From NCBI GenBank assembly GCA_947652605.1, contig OX393577.1, positions 56,568,108 to 56,632,107 on the forward strand: a stretch of 64,000 nt of DNA, read 5' to 3'. Numbering within the stretch: the first letter of the stretch is position 1; the number at the start of each line of letters is the position of its first letter. A program made the position numbers and the translations under genes. This document shows, one piece after another, positions 51,801 to 63,800 of this stretch. The DNA comes from Elmis aenea (Eukaryota > Arthropoda > Insecta > Coleoptera > Elmidae). The notes beneath the pieces were generated by a model. The model was not told the origin of the DNA. It saw only the letters and a list, made by a program, of their open reading frames with translations, and did no database searches.

Positions 51801-54800
51801 AGAAAAATCGCCTACTAAATTGCATTCACCTGAAGATCTGCCAATAGACAAATTGGAAAAAATTAAAACGCCAGACAAATTAGATATCGCTGACTTGAAA
51901 TCACCTACTAAAGACGACAAACCCTTAACAAAAGACACAATTGTAACAAAAATACACAAAGACGATAAAGAACCAGCAGTTACTAAATTGGAGAGTCCTG
52001 AAAAAGAACATATTAAGCCGTCTACACCAAAAGAATCACCAATTGAATCTCCAAAAGGAAAATCGCCTACTAAATTGCATTCACCTGAAGATCTGCCAAT
52101 AGACAAATTGGAAAAAATTAAAACGCCAGACAAATTAGATATCGCTGACTTGAAATCACCTACTAAAGACGACAAACCCTTAACAAAAGACACAATTGTA
52201 ACAAAAATACACAAAGACGATAAAGAACCAGCAGTTACTAAATTGGAGAGTCCTGAAAAAGAACATATTAAGCCGTCTACACCAAAAGAATCACCAATTG
52301 AATCTCCAAAAGGAAAATCGCCTACTAAATTGCATTCACCTGAAGATCTGCCAATAGACAAATTGGAAAAAATTAAAACGCCAGACAAATTAGATATCGC
52401 TGACTTGAAATCACCTACTAAAGACGACAAACCCTTAACAAAAGACACAATTGTAACAAAAATACACAAAGACGATAAAGAACCAGCAGTTACTAAATTG
52501 GAGAGTCCTGAAAAAGAACATATTAAGCCGTCTACACCAAAAGAATCACCAATTGAATCTCCAAAAGAAAAATCGCCTACTAAATTGCATTCACCTGAAG
52601 ATCTGCCAATAGACAAATTGGAAAAAATTAAAACGCCAGACAAATTAGATATCGCTGACTTGAAATCACCTACTAAAGACGACAAACCCTTAACAAAAGA
52701 CACAATTGTAACAAAAATACACAAAGACGATAAAGAACCAGCAGTTACTAAATTGGAGAGTCCTGAAAAAGAACATATTAAGCCGTCTACACCAAAAGAA
52801 TCACCAATTGAATCTCCAAAAGGAAAATCGCCTACTAAATTGCATTCACCTGAAGATCTGCCAATAGACAAATTGGAAAAAATTAAAACGCCAGACAAAT
52901 TAGATATCGCTGACTTGAAATCACCTACTAAAGACGACAAACCCTTAACAAAAGACACAATTGTAACAAAAATACACAAAGACGATAAAGAACCAGCAGT
53001 TACTAAATTGGAGAGTCCTGAAAAAGAACATATTAAGCCGTCTACACCAAAAGAATCACCAATTGAATCTCCAAAAGAAAAATCGCCTACTAAATTGCAT
53101 TCACCTGAAGATCTGCCAATAGACAAATTGGAAAAAATTAAAACGCCAGACAAATTAGATATCGCTGACTTGAAATCACCTACTAAAGACGACAAACCCT
53201 TAACAAAAGACACAATTGTAACAAAAATACACAAAGACGATAAAGAACCAGCAGTTACTAAATTGGAGAGTCCTGAAAAAGAACATATTAAGCCGTCTAC
53301 ACCAAAAGAATCACCAATTGAATCTCCAAAAGGAAAATCGCCTACTAAATTGCATTCACCTGAAGATCTGCCAATAGACAAATTGGAAAAAACTAAAACG
53401 CCAGACAAATTAGATATCGCTGACTTGAAATCACCTACTAAAGACGACAAACCCTTAACAAAAGACACAATTGTAACAAAAATACACGAAGACGATAAAG
53501 AACCAGCAGTTACTAAATTGGAGAGTCCTGAAAAGGAACATATTAAGCCGTCTACACCAAAAGAATCACCAATTGAATCTCCAAAAGAAAAATTGCCTAC
53601 TAAATTGCATTCACCTGAAGATCTGCCAATAGACAAATTGGAAAAAATTAAAACGCCAGACAAATTAGATATCGCTGACTTGAAATCACCTACTAAAGAC
53701 GACAAACCCTTAACAAAAGACACAATTGTAACAAAAATACACGAAGACGATAAAGAACCAGCAGTTACTAAATTGGAGAGTCCTGAAAAGGAACATATTA
53801 AGCCGTCTTCACCAAAAGAATCACCAATTGAATCTCCAAAAGGAAAATCGCCTACTAAATTGCATTCACCTGAAGATCTGCCAATAGACAAATTGGAAAA
53901 AATTAAAACGCCAGACAAATTAGATATCGCTGACTTGAAATCACCTACTAAAGACGACAAACCCTTAACAAAAGACACTATTGTAACAAAAATACACGAA
54001 GACGATAAAGAACCAGCAGTTACTAAATTGGAGAGTCCTGAAAAGGAACATATTAAGCCGTCTTTACCAAAAGAATCATCAATTGAATCTCCAAAAGGAA
54101 AATCGCCTACTAAATTGCATTCACCTGAAGATCTGCCAATAGACAAATTGGAAAAAATTAAAACGCCAGACAAATTAGATATCGCTAACTTGAAATCACC
54201 TACTAAAGACGACAAACCCCTAACAAAAGACACAATTGTAACAAAAATACACGAAGACGATAAAGAACCAGCAGTTACTAAATTGAAGAGTCCTGAAAAG
54301 GAACATATTAAGCCGTCTACACCAAAAGAATCACCAATTAAATCTGTAAAAGGAAAATCGCCTACTAAATTGCATTCACCTGAAGATCTGCCAATAGACA
54401 AATTGGAAAAAATTAAAACGCCAGACAAATTAGATATCGCTGACTTAAAATCACCTACTAAAGACGACAAACCCTTAACAAAAGACACAATTGTAACAAA
54501 AATACACGAAGACGATAAAGAACCAGCAGTTACTAAATTGGAGAGTCCTGAAAAGGAACATATTAAGCCGTCTACACCAAAAGAATCACCAATTGAATCT
54601 CCAAAAGGAAAATCGCCTACTAAATTGCATTCACCTGAAGATCTGCCAATAGACAAATTGGAAAAAATTCAAACGCCAGAAAAAGTAGATATCGCTGACT
54701 TGAAATTACCTACTAAAGACGACAAACCCTTAACAAAAGACACAATTGTAACAAAAATACACAAAGACGATAAAGAACCAGCAGTTACTAAATTGGAGAG

Positions 54801-57800
54801 TCCTGAAAAAGAACATATTAAGCCGTCTACACCAAAAGAATCACCAATTGAATCTCCAAAAGGAAAATCGCCTACTAAATTGCATTCACCTGAAGATCTG
54901 CCAATAGTCAAATTGGAAAAAATTAAAACGCCAGACAAATTAGATATCGCTGAATTAAAATCACCTACTAAAGACGACAAACCCTTAACAAAAGACACAA
55001 TTGTAACAAAAATACACAAAGACGATAAAGAACCAGCAGTTACTAAATTGGAGAGTCCTGAAAAAGAACATATTAAGCCGTCTACACCAAAAAAATCACC
55101 AATTGAATCTCCAAAAGGAAAATCTCCTACTAAATTGCATTCACCTGAAGATCTGTCAATAGACAAATTGGAAAAAATTAAAACGCCAGACAAATTAGAT
55201 ATCGCTGATTTGAAATCACCTACTAAAGACGACAAACCCTTAACAAAAGACACAATTGTAACAAAAATACACGAAGACGATAAAAAACCAGCAGTTACTA
55301 AATTGGAGAGTCCTGAAAAGGAACATATTAAGCCGTCTACACCAAAAGAATCACCAATTGAATCTCCAAAAGAAAAATCGCCTACTAAATTGCATTCACC
55401 TGAAGATCTGCCAATAGACAAATTGGAAAAAATTAAAACGCCAGACAAATTAGATATCGCTGAATTAAAATCACCTACTAAAGACGACAAATTCTCAACA
55501 AAAGACACAATTGTAACAAAAATACACGAAGACGATAAAGAACCACCAGTTACTAAACTGGAGAGTCCTAAAAAGGAACATATTAAGCCGTCTTCACCAA
55601 AAGAATCACCAATTGAATCTCCAAAAGGAAAATCGCCTACTAAATTGCATTCACCTGAAGATCTGCCAATAGACAAATTGGAAAAAATTAAAACGCCAGA
55701 CAAATTAGATATCGCTGAATTGAAATCACCTACTAAACACGACAAACCCTCAACAAAAGACACAATTGTAACAAAAATACACGAAGACGATAAAGAACCA
55801 GCAGTTACTAGATTGGAGAGTCCTGAAAAGGAACATATTAAGCCGTCTACACCAAAAAAATCACCAATTGAATCTCCAAAAGGAAAATCGCCTACTAAAT
55901 TGCATTCACCTGAAGATCTGCCAATAGTCAAATTGGAAAAAATTAAAACGCCAGACAAATTAGATATCGCTGAATTAAAATCACCTACTAAAGACGACAA
56001 ACCCTTAACAAAAGACACAATTGTAACAAAAATACACCAAGACGATAAAGAACCAGCAGTTACTAAATTGGAGAGTCCTGAAAAGGAACATATTAAGCCG
56101 TCTTCACCAAAAGAATCACCAATTGAATCTCCAAAAGAAAAATCGCCTACTAAATTGCATTCACCTGAAGATTTGCCAATAGACAAATTGGAAAAAATTA
56201 AAACGCCAGACAAATTAGATATCGCTGATTTGAAATCACCTACTAAAGACGACAAACCCTTAACAAAAGACACAATTGTAACAAAAATACACGACGACGA
56301 TAAAGAACCAGCAGTTACTAAATTGGAGAGTCCTGAAAAGAAACATATTAAGCCGTCTTCACCAAAAGAATCACCAATTGAATCTCCAAAAGAAAAATCT
56401 CCTACTAAATTGCATTCACCTGAAGATCTGTCAATAGACAAATTGGAAAAAATTAAAACGCCAGACAAATTAGATATCGCTGATTTGAAATCACCTACTA
56501 AAGACGACAAACCCTTAACAAAAGACACAATTGTAACAAAAATACACGAAGACGATAAAGAACCAGCAGTTACTAAATTGGAGAGTCCTGAAAAGGAACA
56601 TATTAAGCCGTCTACACCAAAAGAATCACCAATTGAATCTCCAAAAGGAAAATCGCCTACTAAATTGCATTCACCTGAAGATCTGCCAATAGACAAATTG
56701 GAAAAAATTAAAACGCCAGACAAATTAGATATCGCTAAATTGAAATCACCTACTAAACACGACAAACCCTCAACAAAAGACACAATTGTAACAAAAATAC
56801 ACGAAGACGATAAAGAACCAGCAGTTACTAAATTGGAGAGTCCTGAAAAAGAACATATTAAGCCGTCTACACCAAAAGAATCACCAATTGAATCTCCAAA
56901 AGGAAAATCGCCTACTAAATTGCACTCACCTGAAGATATGCCAATAGACAAATTGGAAAAAATTAAAACGCCAGACAGATTAGATATCGCTGATTTGAAA
57001 TCACCTACTAAAGACGACAAACCCTTAACAAAAGACACAATTGTAACAAAAATACACGAAGACGATAAAGAACCAGCAGTTACTAAATTGGAGAGTCCTG
57101 AAAAGGAACATATTAAGCCGTCTTCACCAAAAGAATCACCAATTGAATCTCCAAAAGAAAAATCGCCTACTAAATTGCATTCACCTGAAGATCTGTCAAT
57201 AGACAACTTGGAAAAAATTAAAACGCCAGACAAATTAGATATCGCTGATTTGAAATCACCTACTAAAGACGACAAACCCTTAACAAAAGACACAATTGTA
57301 ACAAAAATACACGAAGACGATAAAGAACCAGCAGTTACTAAATTGGAGAGTCCTGAAAAGGAACATATTAAGCCGTCTACACCAAAAGAATCACCAATTG
57401 AATCTCCAAAAGGAAAATCGCCTACTAAATTGCATTCACCTGAAGATCTGCCAATAGACAAATTGGAAAAAATTAAAACGCCAGACAAATTAGATATCGC
57501 TGATTTGAAATCACCTACTAAAGACGACAAACCCTTAACAAAAGACACAATTGTAACAAAAATACACGAAGACGATAAAGAACCAGCAGTTACTAAATTG
57601 GAGAGTCCTGAAAAGGAACATATTAAGCCGTCTACACCAAAAGAATCACCAATTGAATCTCCAAAAGGAAAATCGCCTACTAAATTGCATTCACCTGAAG
57701 ATCTGCCAATAGACAAATTGGAAAAAATTAAAAAGCCAGACAAAGTAGATATCGCTGACTTGAAATCACCTACTAAAGACGACAAACCCTTAACAAAAGA

Positions 57801-60800
57801 CACAATTGTAACAAAAATACACAAAGACGATAAAGAACCAGCAGTTACTAAATTGGAGAGTCCTGAAAAGGAACATATTAAGCCGTCTACACCAAAAGAA
57901 TCACCAATTGAATCTCCAAAAGGAAAATCGCCTACTAAATTGCATTCACCTGAAGATCTGCCAATAGACAAATTGGAAAAAATTAAAACGCCAGACAAAT
58001 TAGATATCGCTGAATTGAAATCACCTACTAAACACGACAAACCCTCCACAAAAGACACAATTGTAACAAAAATACACGAAGACGATAAAGAACCAGCAGT
58101 TACTAGATTGGAGAGTCCTGAAAAGGAACATATTAAGCCGTCTACACCAAAAAAATCAGCAATTGAATCTCCAAAAGGAAAATCGCCTACTAAATTGCAT
58201 TCACCTGAAGATCTGCCAATAGACAAATTGGAAAAAATTAAAACGCCAGACAAATTAGATATCGCTGAATTAAAATCACCTACTAAAGACGACAAACCCT
58301 TAACAAAAGACACAATTGTAACAAAAATACACGAAGACGATAAAGAACCAGCAGTTACTAAATTGGAGAGTCCTGAAAAGGAACATATTAAGCCGTCTTC
58401 ACCAAAAGAATCACCAATTGAATCTCCAAAAGAAAAATCGCCTACTAAATTGCATTCACCTGAAGATTTGCCAATAGACAAATTGGAAAAAATTAAAACG
58501 CCAGACAAATTAGATATCGCTGACTTGAAATCACCTACTAAAGACGACAAACCCTTAACAAAAGACACAATTGTAACAAAAATACACGACGACGATAAAG
58601 AACCAGCAGTTACTAAATTGGAGAGTCCTGAAAAGAAACATATTAAGCCGTCTTCACCAAAAGAATCACCAATTGAATCTCCAAAAGAAAAATCTCCTAC
58701 TAAATTGCATTCACCTGAAGATCTGTCAATAGACAAATTGGAAAAAATTAAAACGCCAGACAAATTAGATATCGCTGATTTGAAATCACCTACTAAAGAC
58801 GACAAACCCTTAACAAAAGACACAATTGTAACAAAAATACACGAAGACGATAAAGAACCAGCAGTTACTAAATTGGAGAGTCCTGAAAAGGAACATATTA
58901 AGCCGTCTACACCAAAAGAATCACCAATTGAATCTCCAAAAGGAAAATCGCCTACTAAATTGCATTCACCTGAAGATCTGCCAATAGACAAATTGGAAAA
59001 AATTAAAACGCCAGACAAATTAGATATCGCTGAATTGAAATCACCTACTAAACACGACAAACCCTCAACAAAAGACACAATTGTAACAAAAATACACGAA
59101 GACGATAAAGAAGCAGTTACTAAATTGGAGAGTCCTGAAAAAGAACATGTTAAGCCGTCTACACCAAAAGAATCACCAATTGAATCTCCAAAAGGAAAAT
59201 CGCCTACTAAATTGCACTCACCTGAAGATATGCCAATAGACAAATTGGAAAAAATTAAAACGCCAGACAAATTAGATATCGCTGATTTGAATTCACCTAC
59301 TAAAGACGACAAACTCTTAACAAAAGACACAATTGTAACAAAAATACACGAAGACGATAAAGAACCAGCAGTTACTAAATTGGAGAGTCCTGAAAAGGAA
59401 CATATTAAGCCGTCTTCACCAAAAGAATCACCAATTGAATCTCCAAAAGAAAAATCGCCTACTAAATTGCATTCACCTGAAGATCTGTCAATAGACAAAT
59501 TGGAAAAAATTAAAACGCCAGACAAATTAGATATCGCTGATTTGAAATCACCTACTAAAGACGACAAACCCTTAACAAAAGACACAATTGTAACAAAAAT
59601 ACACGACGACGATAAAGAACCAGCTGTTACTAAATTGGAGAGTCCTGAAAAAGAACATATTAAGCCGTCTACACCAAAAAAATCACCAATTGAATCTCCA
59701 AAAGGAAAATCTCCTACTAAATTGCATTCACCTAAAGATCTGTCAATAGACAAATTGGAAAAAATTAAAACGCCAGACAAATTAGATATCGCTGATTTGA
59801 AATCACCTACTAAAGACGACAAACCCTTAACAAAAGACACAATTGTAACAAAAATACACGAAGACGATAAAGAACCAGCAGTTACTAAATTGGAGAGTCC
59901 TGAAAAGGAACATATTAAGCCGTCTACACCAAAAGAATCACCAATTGAATCTCCAAAAGGAAAATCGCCTACTAAATTGCATTCACCTGAAGATCTGCCA
60001 ATAGACAAATTGGAAAAAATTAAAACGTCAGACAAATTAGATATCGCTGAATTAAAATCACCTACTAAACACGACAAACCCTCAACAAAAGACACAATTG
60101 TAACAAAAATACACGAAGACGATAAAGAACCAGCAGTTACCAGATTGGAGAGTCCTGAAAAGGAACATATTAAGCCGTCTACACCAAAAGAATCACCAAT
60201 TGAATCTCCAAAAGGAAAATCGCCTACTAAATTGCATTCACCTGAAGATCTGCCAATAGACAAATTGGAAAAAATTAAAACGCCAGACAAATTAGATATC
60301 GCTGAATTAAAATCACCTACTAAAGACGACAAACCCTTAACAAAAGACACAATTGTAACAAAAATACACGAAGACGATAAAGAACCAGCAGTTACTAAAT
60401 TGGAGAGTCCTGAAAAGGAACATATTAAGCCGTCTTCACCAAAAGAATCACCAATTGAATCTCCAAAAGAAAAATCGCCTACTAAATTGCACTCACCTGA
60501 AGATTTGCCAATAGACAAATTGGAAAAAATTAAAACGCCAGACAAATTAGATATCGCTGACTTGAAATCACCTACTAAAGACGACAAACCCTTAACAAAA
60601 GACACAATTGTAACAAAAATACACGACGACGATAAAGAACCAGCAGTTACTAAATTGGAGAGTCCTGAAAAAGAACATATTAAGCCGTCTACACCAAAAA
60701 AATCACCAATTGAATCTCCAAAAGGAAAATCTCCTACTAAATTGCATTCACTTGAAGATCTGTCAATAGACAAATTGGAAAAAATTAAAACGCCAGACAA

Positions 60801-63800
60801 ATTAGATATCGCTGATTGGAAATCACCTACTAAAGACGACAAACCCTTAACAAAAGACACAATTGTAACAAAAATACAGGAAGACGATAAAGAACCAGCA
60901 GTTACTAAATTGGAGAGTCCTGAAAAGGAACATATTAAGCCGTCTACACCAAAAGAATCACCAATTGAATCTCCAAAAGGAAAATCGCCTACTAAATTGC
61001 ATTCACCTGAAGATCTGCCAATAGACAAATTGGAAAAAATTAAAACGCCAGACAAATTAGATATCGCTGAATTAAAATCACCTACTAAAGACGACAAACC
61101 TGTAACAAAAGACACAATTGTAACAAAAATACACGAAGACGATAAAGAACCAGCAGTTACTAAATTGGAGAGTCCTGAAAAGAAACATATTAAGCCGTCT
61201 TCACCAAAAGAATCCCCAATTGAATCTCCAAAAGAAAAATCGCCTACTAAATTGCATTCACCTGAAGATTTGCCAATAGACAAATTGGAAAAAATTAAAA
61301 CGCCAGAAAAATTAGATATCGCTGACTTGAAATCACCGAACAAAGACGACAAACCCTTAACAAAAGACACAATTGTAACAAAAATACACGACGACGATAA
61401 AGAACCAGCAGTTACTAAATTGGAGAGTCCTGAAAAAGAACATATTAAGCCGCCTACACCAAAAAAATCACCAATTGAATCTCCAAAAGGAAAATCTCCT
61501 ACTAAATTGCATTCACCTGAAGATCTGCCGATGGACAAATTGAAAAAAATTAAAAAGCCAGACAAATTAGATATCGCTGACTTAAAATCACCTACTAAAG
61601 ACGATAAACCCGTAACAAAAGACACAATTGTAACAAAAACACACGAAGACGATAAAGAACCAACAGTTACTAAATTGGAAAGCTCTGAAAAGGAAGATAT
61701 TAAGCCGTCATCACCAAAAGAATCACCAATAGTATCTCCAAAAGAAAAATCGTCTACTAAAATGCATTCACTTGAAGATCTGCCAAAAGACAAATTGAAA
61801 GAAATTAAAACGCCTGACGAATTAAATATCGCTGAATTGAAATCACCTACTAAAGACGACAAACCTGAAACAAAAGACACAATTGTAACAAAAATACATG
61901 AAGACGATAAAGAACCAACAGTTACTAAATCGGAAAGCCCTGAAAAGAAACATATTAAGCCGTCTTCACCAAAAGATTCTACTAAAGGAAAGTCGCCTAA
62001 TAAAATGCATTCACCTGAAGATCTAGCAACAGACAAATTGGAAAAAATTAAAACGCCAGACAAATTAGATATCGCTGACTTGAAATCACCTACTAAAGAC
62101 GACAAACCCTTAACAAAAGACACAATTGTAACAAAAATACACGAAGACGATAAGGAACCAGCAGTTACTAAATTGGAGAGTCCTGAAAAGGAACATATTA
62201 AGCCGTCTACACCAAAAGAATCACCAATTGAATCTCCAAAAGGAAGATCGCCTACTAAATTGCATTCACCTGAAGATCTGCCAATAGACAAATTAGAAAA
62301 AATTAAAACGCCAGACAAATTAGATATCGCTGACTTGAAATCACCTACTAAAGACGACAAACCCTTAACAAAAGACACAATTGTAACAAAAATACACGAA
62401 GACGATAAAGAACCAGCAGTTACTAAATTGGAGAGTCCTGAAAAGGAACATATTAAGCCGTCTTCACCAAAAGAATCACCAATTGAATCTCCAAAAGGAA
62501 AATCGCCTACTAAATTGCATTCACCTGAAGATCTGCCAATAGACAAATTGGAAAAAATAAAAAGGTTAGACAAATTAGATATCGCTGACTTGAAATCACC
62601 TACTAAAGACGACAAACCTGTAACAAAAGACACAATTGTAACAAAAATACACGAAGACGATAAAGAACCAGCAGTTACTAAATTGGAGAGTCCTGAAAAG
62701 GAACATATTAAGCCGTCTTCACCAAAAGAATCACCAATTGAATCTCCAAAAGGAAAATCGCCTACTAAATTGCATTCACCTGAAGATCTGCCAATAGACA
62801 AATTGGAAAAAATTAAAACGCCAGACAAATTAGATATCGCTGACTTGAAATCACCGACTAAAGACGACAAACCCTTAACAAAAGACACAATTGTAACAAA
62901 AATACACGAAGACGATAAAGAACCAGCAGTTACTAAATTGAAGAGTCCTGAAAAGGAACACATTAAGCCGTCACCACCAAAAGAATCACCAATTGAATCT
63001 TCAAAAGAAAAATCGCCTACTAAATTGCATTCACCTGAAGATCTGCCAATAGACAAATTGGAAAAAATTAAAACGCCAGACAAATTAGATATCGCTGAAT
63101 TGAAATCACCTACTAAAGACGACAAACCCTTAACAAAAGACACAATTGTAACAAAAATACACGAAGACGATAAAGAACCAGCAGTTACTAAATTGGAGAG
63201 TCCTGAAAAGGAACACATTAAGCCGTCTTTACCAAAAGAATCACCAATTGAATCTCCAAAAGAAAAATCGCCTACTAAATTGCATTCACCTGAAGATCTG
63301 CCAATAGACAAATTGGAAAATATTAAAACGCTAGACAAATTAGATATCGCTGACTTGAAATCACCGAACAAAGACGGCAAACCCTTAACAAAAGACACAA
63401 TTGTAACAAAAATACACGAAGACGATAAAGAACCAGCAGTTACTAAATTGAAGAGTCCTGAAAAGGAACACATTAAGCCGTCATCACCAAAAGAATCACC
63501 AATTGAATCTTCAAAAGAAAAATCGCCTACTAAATTGCATTCACCTGAAGATCTTCCAATAGACAAATTGGAAAAAATTAAAACGCTAGACAAATTAGAT
63601 ATCGCTGAATTGAAATCACCGACTAAAGACGACAATCCCTTAACAAAAGACACAATTGTAACAAAAATACACGAAGACGATAAAGAACCAGCAGTTACTA
63701 AATTGGAGAGTCCTGAAAAGGAACATATTAAGCCGTCTTCACCAGAAGAATCACCAATTGAATCTCCAAAAGGAAAATCGCCTACTAAATTGCATTCACC

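Noticed and set aside
31305..54656. Minus-strand open frame of 7,783 codons as a giant Ser/Leu/Phe/Gly-rich repeat protein
   Set aside because: It is the antisense of the Ank2 giant exon. The plus frame continues from homologous, phase-matched exons and stays open further in both directions.
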